A stretch of 64,000 nucleotides of DNA from Ophiura sarsii (lineage: Eukaryota; Echinodermata; Ophiuroidea; Amphilepidida; Ophiuridae). The stretch is from positions 1 to 64,000 of the forward strand of contig JAYJML010000140.1 in assembly GCA_035610835.1 (NCBI GenBank), written 5' to 3'. The notes below the pieces were generated by a model. That model was not told the DNA's origin. It ran no database searches and worked only from the letters and a program-made list of their open reading frames with translations. A program made the position numbers and the translations under genes. Of this stretch, positions 24,620-34,816 are shown in pieces. Within the stretch, counting starts at the first letter, position 1, and each line of letters opens with the position of its first letter.

Positions 24620-24970
24620 TATAATAATGTTTTTATATCATATATATAATATAATATAAAGCAGTTTACCAACCCACGGTGTTTACAATAGACAATATAA
24701 CAACAAATATTAACAACCACCGGCGAATGTCCCAACGAAAAATAAGCAAGGGCACTCACCGGCGGGGAATTGAACCCCGGTCTCCCGATCTCTAGACGGG
24801 CGCCTTAACCACTAGGCCACCGATACTTGCTGATAAATGGCAATTTGAATCAGTGGTAAGTGAATAAGCGACGGGGTTTTTACAATACACACAGCACAAT
24901 AACATGAGACATTTGGCCAAACACGGTAGGGATCACAAACGTGATGACAAGAGGAAACTGAATAAATAAA
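24620..24970 (-). mobile_element. tRNA-SINE-like insertion inside BEL/Pao pol
   Basis: A 351-bp insertion is flanked by the 9-bp direct repeat ACTAAGTAA (24611-24619 and 24971-24979). Its minus strand carries a tRNA-like head at 24756-24826 with GGCCTAGTGGTTAAGGCG (A box) and GGGGTTCAATTCCCC (T arm with B box). The acceptor stem and one anticodon-stem pair are imperfect. Removing the insert and one repeat copy leaves the retrotransposon reading frame in register, so the event is a clean insertion into a formerly continuous pol gene. Confidence 0.85.
24756..24826 (-). pseudogene. tRNA-like head of the inserted SINE
   Basis: The T arm is perfect and the D arm good. The anticodon loop reads CTAGAGA (AGA if canonical), but there is no long variable arm as tRNA-Ser(AGA) would need. 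It is best read as a SINE Pol III promoter head. Confidence 0.7.
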
Positions 24971-26610
24971 ACTAAGTAAGATATGCTTGAGCCTGAGCCA
25001 CCAAGCTGTGGCTCTTTTCAGCTTCGTCCAATCCCAGTAGTGCTCAAACAATTTGTTAAGTGCTTCTTCTGGCTCATTATTCACGTGCACAGCATTGCTT
25101 GTTACTGCTTTAACTTCTGGGTCCCCGGCTGGGTCATCTTCCGCCAGCTTACGATGCAAACTTGTAACAGGCCACTCAGACTCAGGCTTCCATAGGAACT
25201 TTGGACCCTGGAACCAAATTTCATTATTGAGAAACTTGGTGACTGGCTGTCCTCTTGAGGAATAGTCTGCCGGATTCTGCCATGTCTCAACATATCGCCA
25301 TTGACTGGGGTCTGATCCATCTCTTATTATTGCAATACGATTGGCAACAAACGTTTTGAACCTGGCTGTGTTGTTGTTGATGTACTGCAGCACTGTCGTA
25401 CTGTCGGTTCAGTAGTAAGTGTCGTCGATATCAATATCTAGCTCATTGTGGATCATGTGGTTGATCTTCAATGCAGTCATTGCAGCTGTCAGCTCAAGTC
25501 GAGGTATAGAAACTTGTTTCAATGGCGCAACCCTACTCTTTCCAATAACCAATGAGCAGTTTTAGACATCTTGCTGTTGGCTCACAGATCTGAGGTATGT
25601 CACAGTGCCGTAACCTGACTCACTCGCATCACTAAAATGATGAAGCTGCACTGATGTTGGCTTACCAAAGTCACTTGGAATGAACATCTTGGCACTGTGA
25701 AGTTTGCAATCACTGGAATGTTTGTCAGACACTGGTTCCACAGTTGCTCCTGGTTTCTTGGGATTTTCTGAGATTTGTAGCTTACACAACTCTTGAAGAA
25801 TCTTCTTTGCGGGAAGAACTGCCGGTGATACAAACCCCATTGGGTCATAGATAGAGCTTACTACGGATAATATGCCCCGTAGTGTTAGCGGTCTGTCCTT
25901 GGTTACTATCTTGTAGCTGAATGTGTCAGTTTCAGCTGACCACAATATCCCAAGGGCCTTTTCTGTTGGAAGATCTGCTTGAAAATCCAATGCTTTCACT
26001 TCTGTAGCTCTGTCTTCACTTGGAATGGCTTCTATAACTCTGCGACTGTTTGACATCCATTTGATTAGATTAAAGCCTCCATCTGCACACACAGATTTAA
26101 GGTTGTGTGCCAGATCTATGGCCTTGGTTTATGTTGAAACAGCTTTGAGGCAATCATCGACATAGAAATTGTTAAGCAGTGTTTTCACTGTCTCCTGGTC
26201 ATAATTGTGCTCATTGTCCCTTGCCGTCTGCCTGAGTGCAAAGTTTGCACATGACGGAGATGATTTAGCTCCAAACACATGAACTTTCATCCTGTACTCT
26301 TTGATAGGCTTGGTTAGATCACCGTTTGGCCACCAAAGAAGCCTTAGCAGGTCTCTATCTTCTTTTGGGACCAAGACCTGGTAGTACATAGCCTTTATAT
26401 CAGCCATCATGGCAACAGATTCCTGTCGAAACCGTAGCAGCACTCCCAGAAGTGAATTTGACAAGTCTGGACCTTGAAGAAGCTTATCATTAAGACTTAT
26501 TCCTTTGTATTTAGTTGCACAATCAAAAACAACTCGTATATTTTGTTTCTGTGGATGATACACACCATGGTGAGGTACGTCCCTTATGAAAATGTAATCA
26601 CTTGAAAATG
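24971..26610 (-). pseudogene. BEL/Pao reverse transcriptase and RNase H
   Basis: Pol sequence reads through from about 26605 to 24980 in one frame, broken only by stops at 26129-26131 (TAA), 25562-25564 (TAA) and 25409-25411 (TGA). The RT has [26 protein letters not shown] (motif A Asp), FGAKSSP and the catalytic YVDD just before the first stop. Then come GGFNLIKWMSN, LRGILSVVSSIYDPMGFVSP and FSDASESGYG (RNase H start). The region before the SINE has PRLELTAA, TDSTTVLQYI and WQNPADYSSRG, all usual in BEL/Pao RNase H. The N-terminal RT part, protease and gag are missing. At about 26605 the sequence runs into a minisatellite. No frameshifts are seen, so the copy died mainly by nonsense changes and truncation. 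Confidence 0.92.
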
Positions 26611-26890
26611 GTTGCGCAAGCTTGCAGAATGGTTGTACAAGCTTGCAGCAACCTTGCAGAAGGTTGCAGCAACCTTTTGCAAGCAAGTTTGCAAGCACAC
26701 GCTGCAAGCATTCGCAAGTTGCAACCTTTTGCAAGCAAATTTGCAAGCACACGCTGCAAGCACTTATCAGATTATGGGTTGCAGCAACCTTTCGCAAGCA
26801 TGTTTGCAAGCACACGCTGCAAGTATTTGTAGGTTACTGGTTGCAGCAACCTTTTGCAAGCAAGTTTGCAAGCACACGCTGCAAGCAAAA
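26605..26890. repeat. GCAAGCACACGCTGCAAG minisatellite
   Basis: Four copies of a unit of about 52-63 bp with GTTTGCAAGCACACGCTGC and GCAGCAACCTTTTGCAAGC. GCAAGCACAC occurs at 26691, 26743, 26806 and 26868. GCAAC, GTTGC, CTTGCAAG and TTGCAA make it rich in short palindromes. It replaces the 5' part of the BEL/Pao element; open frames through it on both strands are by-products. Confidence 0.85.
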
Positions 26891-26946
26891 TAAATGACGT
26901 TTCATTAATTTGTATAGTGTGTTCAATTTAAAAGTTTTAGAAGGTT

Positions 26947-27118
26947 AGGGACCGCTCATTATTTCCACCGGAGGGGGGGGGGGCCGGGAGCCAAAGGCAA
27001 ACCACCTCAGAAAAGTATATGACCCCCCCTTCCTATCACATAAAAACCATATGATCCCCCCCCTGTGTGATTTACCAAAACCATATGACCCCCCCCCCCC
27101 CCCCCCCACCACCACAAA
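26947..27118. repeat. AGGGACCGCTC-end repeat with poly-C tracts
   Basis: The left end, AGGGACCGCTCATTATTTCC, is mirrored in inverse orientation at 28719-28738. The two copies share several CATATGACCCCCC blocks. The long C tracts (about 27090-27107) make length uncertain. Confidence 0.7.
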
Positions 27119-28472
27119 ACCTTGATTTTTTTTTATCTTGCTTGTTTTATACAAATATGGAATAAAATATTATATACTCCCGCCTTTTCACCGATTTGCA
27201 TGCAGTCCATACAGTCATATCATATGGAAATCACAATAGAAAAACTTCATGTTGGTGTACACAAAGGCATATGTGTTTGCAACAAAAACATTTTGTTGCA
27301 AACACAACATTCCTTGATGAGGCAGTGTCACCTGCAGTAAAGGAAGTTTATTTCAACAACGATAGTCCTAGCATGGAAACCCATGCCAATTTGCCACAAC
27401 CTCTATCCATGTAAGAGGTGAACATGGATATATTTGCAGATTTGCATGCAAAAAATAAATAAAATAAAATAAAATAAAATCATTTTTTCTATCGCAGATG
27501 TTAAAAAATATTTTGCCTGTGATGTCATAGATTTTATGAAGCAGGATATTAACAAAAATGTGTCACGGTCAAGTAGACCTGAATGAACATTTTCGTAATT
27601 CACTCAACTTTAATACGCCAAATAAAAAAAACAAGTTTGTCTCAGAGGAAACTGGAAAAATAAAAACCTATATGCGAAATGCGGTGGGGTTTTTTTTCCT
27701 GGAAAAAAAGCTATGCGAAATGTAGTACAAATATTCCTTTTTTCTTCATTTTATACAGGCCACTTTTTTTTGTGACCATGAATGACCTAAAAAATCAAAA
27801 CTGTTTGGCCCCAATTTGACTTTAAAAAAGTCTCACAAACCTAAAAAACTTTTTTTAAAAGTGATGACTTGAAATGCCAATTGAAAAACTTCTGCGTGTG
27901 GCTTTCTGAGACAAACCTTTTTTTTCTTCTTCTTCCTTTTATGCATGAGTATTTAAAGTTTAAAGTGGTCTACAATCACAAGTTGAAAGAAATCAACTGT
28001 GAGTGCATTGGTTGTTTAGTCTGTTTTCATCATTGGTACTCTGGAGTTAAATAAGTATTGTAGTGAACTAGTTATGATTAGTCATTATCAGTCAATAATT
28101 GTATTCATCTGATCTTCCTGTGTCCCGTCCTGTGTATACAATATGAAAAACTTTATAAAGGTAACAATTGCCACTGCACAAGTTTTGACAGAAAAGTGAA
28201 TAGTAATCAATGATGCTTGTTTTTAAATGCCCATGAAGTTGGCAAGATATCAAAGGCTGGAGATTTTAAATTTGTCCTGTTTGACCACAAATGAAACAAA
28301 AAGTTTGCTGACACAGGAAGTCGTTTTTTTAAATTTAATTTTTGGACACAAGAGTGTAAAGTTGTGTTTGCTTGTCATTGGAATATGCCATTACAAATGA
28401 GCCAATATTGAACCACTTGTAAAATTTAATTCAGTCAAAATGTTGCATTGTTGTAATTATTGTTGCAAATTA
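27119..28472. other. Unassigned, with a perfect hairpin and an AAAAT microsatellite
   Basis: No gene was recognised. 27273-27305 is a perfect 15-bp stem (GTGTTTGCAACAAAA) with a 3-nt loop. An (AAAAT)n run lies near 27455-27481. About 27628-27655 and 27896-27925 (GTTTGTCTCAGA and its complement) may be the ends of a roughly 300-bp TIR element; that is weak. Confidence 0.5.
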
Positions 28473-28738
28473 CAGTGGCGTAGCTAGGTTATTCATATTG
28501 GGGGGGACGAGAAATGAAAATGACAAGATGAGAAGACGAAAAGATGTATGATCCAAGAAATGCGCGCGTAGCGCGCGAACATTTTTGACTTTTGAAAATG
28601 CAAAACCATATGACCCCCCCTTCCGATAATCTAAAATCATATGGCCCCCCCTTTTTGCTTGACCAAAACCATGTGACCCCCCCCCCCCCCTTTTTTCTCC
28701 CGGCCCCCCCCCTCCGGTGGAAATAATGAGCGGTCCCT
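28473..28738. repeat. hAT-like end and poly-C repeat
   Basis: CAGTGGCGTAGCTAGG at 28473 (as at 20003) starts a segment that ends with the complement of the AGGGACCGCTC terminus at 28738. Between are ATGACCCCCC blocks shared with 26947-27118. These may be the two ends of one element or two adjoining fragments. Confidence 0.65.
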
Positions 28739-28744
28739 AATAGT

Positions 28745-29380
28745 CACGGGAAAAACAAAACATTCTCTGTGGAATTCGAACCCACGGTCTTCAGTTTATA
28801 AATCTGATGCTCTACCGATTGCGCTAACGGAGCACCGAATGACGATAACAGGACAGACATAAATTCAAATGACAGTTGAACACTATCCTATAAATAGGAA
28901 GTTACAATGCTTTACATTTCTAATTTTGTATGTATTTAACATAGGGTTCTCGCCCAATAAATGATTTAATGTTGTTTCAGATTATAACTGTGGTTTTATT
29001 CAAAAGAATACAATGACTTTTCGAAACATTTCTAGACGGCAAGGGACAATGAGCACAATTATGACCAGGAGACAGTGAAAACACTGCTTAACAATTTCTA
29101 TGTCGATGATTGCCTCAAAGCTGTTTCAACATAAACCAAGGCCATAGATCTGGCACACAATCTTTCGGTACGCGAGCTATCAACATTGCATCGGGTTTTA
29201 TATAATGTATACGCGGATCTCGGGTATGTAGCGAGTCATGTGACTTTTGCCCGGGGCAAACATTTGAGATTCGGAAGTGCCTTTAAGAATAAACTTTTAA
29301 AAGACGTTTTGATCGCGAGATGGCGCCCTGTATATCAGAGATAATAACGTGCCATATGCTGATATTTAACGGTATGCAAT
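28745..29380 (-). repeat. tRNA-derived SINE-like repeat (copy 2), split by BEL fragment
   Basis: This is homologous to 19440-19976. The tRNA-like head is at about 28761-28834 (minus), with CGCAATCGGTAGAGCA (A box) and GGTTCGAATTCC (B box). The repeat is interrupted at 29031-29163 by a piece of the BEL/Pao reverse transcriptase. Confidence 0.78.
29031..29163 (+). pseudogene. Fragment of BEL/Pao reverse transcriptase
   Basis: About 130 bp match the complement of about 26097-26229 almost base for base. The piece encodes the end of the RT core including the YVDD box. It carries the same TAA stop as the copy at 26129-26131 and then continues into the following AIDLAHN stretch. It lies on the plus strand, the opposite orientation to the larger copy. 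At the left junction both sequences share AGAC, so microhomology may have guided the join. Confidence 0.9.
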
Positions 29381-29384
29381 GAAA

Positions 29385-30110
29385 TACCAGTAAAATGAGC
29401 TGGAGTAAATGCAGAGGACAATTTTAAAGCTCTTGGAATTGTATTCTTAACGAATAATGTTGAGAGCATGGTAAATTTGAATTATGAATATGTCATGGAA
29501 TCTATAAGAAAACTAATTTATCAATGGTCAAGAAATAACCTCACGGTACTTGTTAAAATAACCATAACAAAATCTCTATTTTTATCCGAGCTCACCTTCT
29601 TAATTTTAACTTTACCCTTTACGTTTTTATGGCATGGAGTAAGGTTGTTGAAAGCCGCCAACCTACAAACAACATTGAACTCATGGCAAGTGTCTTATGG
29701 TATAACAATGGTAAACGAAAATGTATAGATAAATGGGAAAGCAAGTTAGACATATCCTATAGTTTGAAAAAAATGGTCGGTTATTTTTTTCTTATACCAT
29801 TCAAATGTACCGTTGATACAAAATTAAGATGGTCAAACGATAGGACGGAAAACTCAAATGTATGCACTTTTTGTAAAGAAGCAGAAGAAACCATAACTAC
29901 ACCTATGTTATAAATGCCCGATCATATTAAAACTAAGGGAAAATATTATAAAATGGATTAAAGAAAAAAACAAATATCACGATGGATAGACAGATTCAAA
30001 TATTTGGGCTAGCTAACCATAACATTAGTGCCTTCAATGTAATTGTTCTACTGTGTCGCTTTTATACAAGATCAAAATGAAAGAGGGGCTATCATTTTTC
30101 GCTTTGTTCC
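29385..30110 (+). pseudogene. L1/Tx1-like LINE C-terminal remnant
   Basis: Decayed coding sequence resembles the C-terminal part of L1/Tx1-type LINE proteins. 29440-29620 encodes LNYEYVMESIRKLIYQWSRN, then LTVLVKITITKSLFLSELTF. After an internal deletion, 29629-29910 in another frame encodes IPFKCTVDTKLRW and the Cys motif CTFCKEAEET. Further weak similarity continues to about 30100. The RT core is absent. The clade assignment comes from motif memory. Confidence 0.65.
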
Positions 30111-30647
30111 GGAAGGAAGCAAATCGGTCCTTCCCTTAAAAAATATATCGACGTAAAAAAACGTGAACATTGCGAGTTTTAACAAAAAAAGCAATTCTCT
30201 CTTACCATTATGGGATGTTCAGTATATATCAGCAAAAGGACCGTGTAATAGCTAATAAGATTTATGTAAAGCTCATTATCGTATGTAATGTATTAATAAT
30301 ATGACGAAATGTGATCTCTATTATACTTTGTATTGAACATATGAGGATACTCTGAAAAATATATTAATAATATTTTTTTTTTAAAACAAAATAAAAAATA
30401 AAATAAAGTCTCCTTTCTTTCTCTTTCCTTTTCCCTTTCCTTCCCTTTTTACTCTGCCTAACCTCCCTTTCTTTTCCCATTCTCCTTCCCTTTACTTCGC
30501 CTTTACATGTCCCGGTAGCGATCTTTATTACAGTAAACAACATTTGATACCTGACGGAGTTAAGTGCACAGCACATGTACATTGTACAGCAATACATTTC
30601 TACAGTGAGTGTGTACGGTTAATAAATTCGCGTCCCGGTAGGTCTTC
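30111..30647. other. Unassigned, with a pyrimidine-rich tract
   Basis: About 30405-30500 is strongly CT-rich on the plus strand. No gene was recognised. Confidence 0.45.
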
Positions 30648-30686
30648 CAGTGGCGTATCCAGGGGGAACTTCCCCATTCCACCCCC

Positions 30687-30718
<32 letters not shown>

Positions 30719-30721
30719 ACA
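30648..30721. repeat. hAT-like end with poly-C tract
   Basis: CAGTGGCGTATCCAGGGGG at 30648 is followed by a C tract to about 30718. It matches the inverted motif that ends at 7021. Confidence 0.6.
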
Positions 30722-31039
30722 CCTGACAAAAGTAGGCGAGGAAAAGGAAAAGAAAATTACAAAATGCATTTACCGGGCTATTTTAGCCAAATAAGCATAT
30801 TTACCGGGCAGAAAGAAAGCAGTTTCACAGGGCATATATGGCCGATTTCTGCCCGGGAAATGGAGTTTTTCCAGCCAGATCAAGCCCACCCGATCGCCAC
30901 CTCCCCTTAAACAATCGACAATGCTGACTTTTCATGTCAAAATTACATCCAAATTAGCTTCAAATAGGTCAACGAAGAAACAAAATTCATGTTGATACTA
31001 TCCGGACGAACATTTTATTCTGCCTCCCCTGACAGGAAA

Positions 31040-32375
31040 GCGGGCTACGCGCCTGAGGCCTTATTTTATTCTCGGAATTACGACCCTTATTTTATTTTAG
31101 GAATTACGACCCTTGTTGTATTTTCGGAATTGCGACCCTTATTTTATTTTCGGAATTACGACCCTTATTGTACTTTCGGAATTACGAACCTTATTTTATT
31201 TTCGGAATTACGACCCTTATTGTACTTTCGGAATTACGACACTTATTTTATATTCGGAATTATGACCCTTATTTTATTTTCGGAATTACGACCCTTATTT
31301 TATTTTCGGAATTACGACCCTAATTGGGTTTTTTTCGGAATCACGACCCTTATTGTATTTTCGGAATTACGACCCTTGTTGTATTTTCGGAATTACGACC
31401 CTTATTGTACTTTCGGAATTAAGAACCTTATTTTATTTTCGGAATTACGACCCTTATTGTATTTTCGGAATTACGACACTTATTTTATATTCGGAATTAT
31501 GACCCTTATTTTATTTTCGGAATTACGACCCTTATTTTATTTTCGGAATTACGACCCTCATTGGGTTTTTTCGGAATCACGACCTTTATTGTATTTTCGA
31601 AATTACGACCCTTGTTGTATTTTCGGAATTACGAATCTTATTTTATTTTCGGAATTACGACCCTTATTGTATTTTCGGAATTACAACCCTTATTTTATAT
31701 TCGGAATTATGACCCGAATTTTATTTTCGGAATTACGACCTTTATTTTATTTTCGGAATTACGACTCTAATTGTATTTTCGGAATCACGACCCTTATTTT
31801 ATTTTCGGAATTATGACTCTTATTTTAATTTTCGGAATTACGACCCTTATTGTATTTTCGGAATAACGACCCTTACAGTATTTTTCGGAATAATGACCCT
31901 TCGGAATAACGACCCTTATTGTATTTTCGGAATAACGCCCCTTCGGAATAACGACCCTCCTGCTTATTTCGGAATAACGATCCTTGCAGTTATTTCGGAA
32001 TAATTACCCTTCGGAATAACGACCCTCATTGTATTTTTGGATTGACGACCCTTATTTTATTTTCGGAATTCCGACCCTTATTGTATTTTCGGAATTACGA
32101 CCCTTATTGTATTTTCGGAATTACGACCCTTCGGAATAACGACCTTTACAGTTATTTCGGAATAACGACCTTTATTGTATTTTCGGAATAACGCCACTTG
32201 CAGTTTTTTTCGGAATAAGGACCCTTCAGAATAACGACCATAATTGCATTTTCGGAATAACGACACCTATTTCAATTTCGGAATAATGACCCTTACAGTT
32301 ATTTCGAGATAATGACGCATCGGAATAATGACCCTTCGGAATAATGACCTTTCGGAATAATGACCCTTCGGAATA
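31040..32375. repeat. 26-bp minisatellite, about 50 copies
   Basis: Head-to-tail copies of a unit of about 26 bp, TTATTTTATTTTCGGAATTACGACCC, with variants. Towards the right end, units shorten to about 13-16 bp (TTCGGAATAACGACCC). The unit has no stop in any plus-strand register. Because 26 is not a multiple of 3, the frame cycles through all registers and stays open for 275 codons (30989-31816). That frame is a by-product, not a gene. Confidence 0.92.
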
Positions 32376-33424
32376 ACGAACCCGACCCCTCTCAGTTATG
32401 TCTCTTGATAATATAGGCCTATTATTAGCTGGTTTTGCTCCACTTTTTCAGTTTAATAACATTATTGGCAATCATTATTGAGGATTTAAAGTAAGGAAAA
32501 TAGCTATAAATACAGTCAGAAATTGTGTTTTTAGCGGACTAAATTCAAACAAATTCCCACGGCTAGCAACGCCTTCCTCTTTTCTCATGTCTCCGAAGGC
32601 TGACAGCATTTTGTTTACTTTATTTGTTGGGAGTGGCTCTTTTAACTTTAATCTTTTCCCCCATCATGTCTTATTATAATTGCATTCAGCCATCATGCTT
32701 ATATAGGCTTTTTAAGCCTGGCCCGAACATTTTGCTTGAGTCTGGTCCCTTCAGGACCCACGCGTATGTCCGTACGGACTGACCGTGTAAACAAACTAAC
32801 AAACAAACAAACTTAAGTTGAACTAATGTTTGTAAAACTATTTATACTTCAAAACAAAAATAATATAAGGACTTTCCTTCTTTTTATATAACTACATACA
32901 AAAGCATTCCGAAACGAAAAAAGTATAGAATGTCAGAATTATCGTTTTTATTTTGTTAGTGTTATTTTCAAGAAAATGCTTGCTTATAACTAAAAAATAC
33001 GGTACGTCAAATCAATTCTCACCTTGATGGTCATTAGTACTAAGGGCTACGCGCCGAAACCCCCGGTCACCATACCGGTTAGCCGCGCACAAGCGTTAAA
33101 GGCATATTATTTAATCTTTTCCAGGGAGCGCCCTCTATTCATGATTTTCTTTAGAAAGTAGATTTTCTTGCAGATTTACATTTCTGATCATAAATCGTAC
33201 ATACATTCCAAGTTACAGAGCGATACGGTTCCTAATTACCTCGAAATCATGGTTTTAGAAGACCGCAACTCATACCATGTGAACCTATGGGTAAATGTGA
33301 ATGACTTTTCAGTGCAGTTATCAAGAAACAAAGTGTCTTCAGAACATTTCATTTGTGCAATATTTTTAGTTTGTGAAGTATTGTTTATTTCTACAATGTT
33401 TTAACACATTTGGCAAAGTGCATG
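32376..33424. other. Unassigned sequence
   Basis: No gene or repeat was recognised. It lies downstream of the GPCR pseudogene, so it may include old 3'-UTR sequence. Confidence 0.4.
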
Positions 33425-33427
33425 TAT

Positions 33428-33640
33428 GTTTCTATCGGCATTTACATCGGATTATGCGCTTAAATGCATTTCTAAATTCTCTGTTTTAACAAAGTGCACG
33501 AAGTTTCTATCGGCATTTACATCGGATTATGCGCTTAAATGCATTTCTAAATTCTCTGTTTTAACAAAGTGCACGAATGTTTCTATCGGCATTTACATCG
33601 GATTATGCGCTTAAATGCATTTCTAAATTCTCTGTTAAAA
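33428..33640 (-). repeat. 75-76-bp tandem triplication of the GPCR 3' end
   Basis: TCTATCGGCATTTACATCGG begins at 33431, 33506 and 33582. The third copy is the real end of the receptor coding sequence (helix 8 and the stop). The first two are downstream duplicates that repeat the last codons, the TAG stop and about 20 bp more. Confidence 0.9.
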
Positions 33641-34686
33641 ACGGTGTAAATAATAGGGTTCAATGCCGAATTGGACCAGCCCAGCCAAGTGAGGGCGGCA
33701 TACAGCTTCCTCGGTATTACGCAATGGGTGCATAGAGAAGCGGTGACGTGAAGAATAAAAAAGGCAACCAGCACGACACGAATACAATCACAACAATGGC
33801 GATGATTCGTGTCGCTTTGCGTTCCCTTGACATGGACACCTTCCCCTGCCATTATTGAGCCACTCGGCGTTCAACCTCTTCACGACGCTTACTTTCACGC
33901 TCAGACTCTGACACAAGGTAGTTTGTTCCATTACCACAGCCTTCTCCATTGACGGCCACTGTTGTATCGTCACTATCGTCGGCATGTGTGCCATGTTCTG
34001 ACGATGTCATTACAATAGGCTGGTTTTGAACAGTTGATCTTGTCGCAATTGAAGGTCCTATAGCACTTCGGCGAGCTCGTTCTATAGCGGCCCTGTAAAT
34101 ATTGAAGTACACTGTCAATGTTACCATACAAGGTACATAGAAAGACACGATGGATGAAATTAGACGGGATTTTCTTCAAATCCACATTGGTCATTATCTG
34201 TCGAGGTCACCAACAAATCAGGCATTGAGACTATACCAGATAGAAGGTACACACCAAATATGCGAGTGCCTGCCGATTTATTAGTACGATGAAATGAATA
34301 TAACACTGGCTTTGTGATGGCTCGCAATCTATCGCGAGATATTACACAGAGGTGAAATATCGAAGCCGTGGAGAGCATAACATCAAGTACAACCCATGCA
34401 TTGCAAAGGCCTTCCCCGAGGTACCATTCGCCATTATTGACGTCCGCGTATAGTCCAAATGGCATGCTGCTGAGCGAAACCAAGACATCTGTTATTGCCA
34501 GCGAGGCGATGTAGTAATTTGGGATGATCCGTAAATTACGAAACTTGACCACAGCTATCACAACAAATAGGTTACCGATGCAGCCAATTATAATCACTAG
34601 CATAATAGGAAGATACGGACCCCATGTCTTGACGAAAACACTGCATTGTCAGTTCGAGCAGTCGTCCCCACTGTTGAATTATCCAT
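33583..34686 (-). pseudogene. Biogenic-amine-like class A GPCR pseudogene
   Basis: All seven membrane segments can be found on the minus strand. An ATG at 34684-34686 begins a short N terminus with an NST glycosylation site. A frameshift follows near 34640. TM1 has GCIGN, TM2 has SLAITDVLVS, TM3 has VVLDVMLSTASI with the amine-binding Asp. The DRY box reads DRL (RDRLRAIT). A frameshift near 34160 precedes TM5 (SIVSFYVPCM). A long third loop contains a TAA stop at 33852-33854. TM6 has SCWLPF, another frameshift follows near 33740, and TM7 has NSALNPIIY, then helix 8 and a TAG at 33583. The motif set fits aminergic receptors (octopamine, dopamine, serotonin or related); the ligand cannot be told. 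The coding region has no intron. The single-base lesions and the stop indicate a pseudogene, although assembly errors could explain some. Confidence 0.88.
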
Positions 34687-34816
34687 GTTCCTGCTCTACT
34701 TTACCAACAGAATCTTAAGAGAGTAATTCTGGTGTACGTAGGGATGTTGCACATCTACAGCAATGCTGTGTATTCCTATTAATCACAGCGTGCGTCATTA
34801 GTGTAATGATAGATGC
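34687..34816. other. Short upstream region of the GPCR pseudogene
   Basis: Only 130 bp separate the receptor start from the insertion at 34825, so any upstream promoter has been displaced by about 1.9 kb. No promoter motif was recognised. Confidence 0.5.

Noticed and set aside
26602..26897. Overlapping 76-93-codon frames rich in Ala, Gln and Cys (plus)
   Set aside because: They translate the GCAAGCACAC minisatellite in all frames.
30989..31816. 275-codon open frame (plus) with repeated FRNYDPY-like peptides
   Set aside because: It lies wholly inside the 26-bp minisatellite, which has no stop in any register. No protein family fits.
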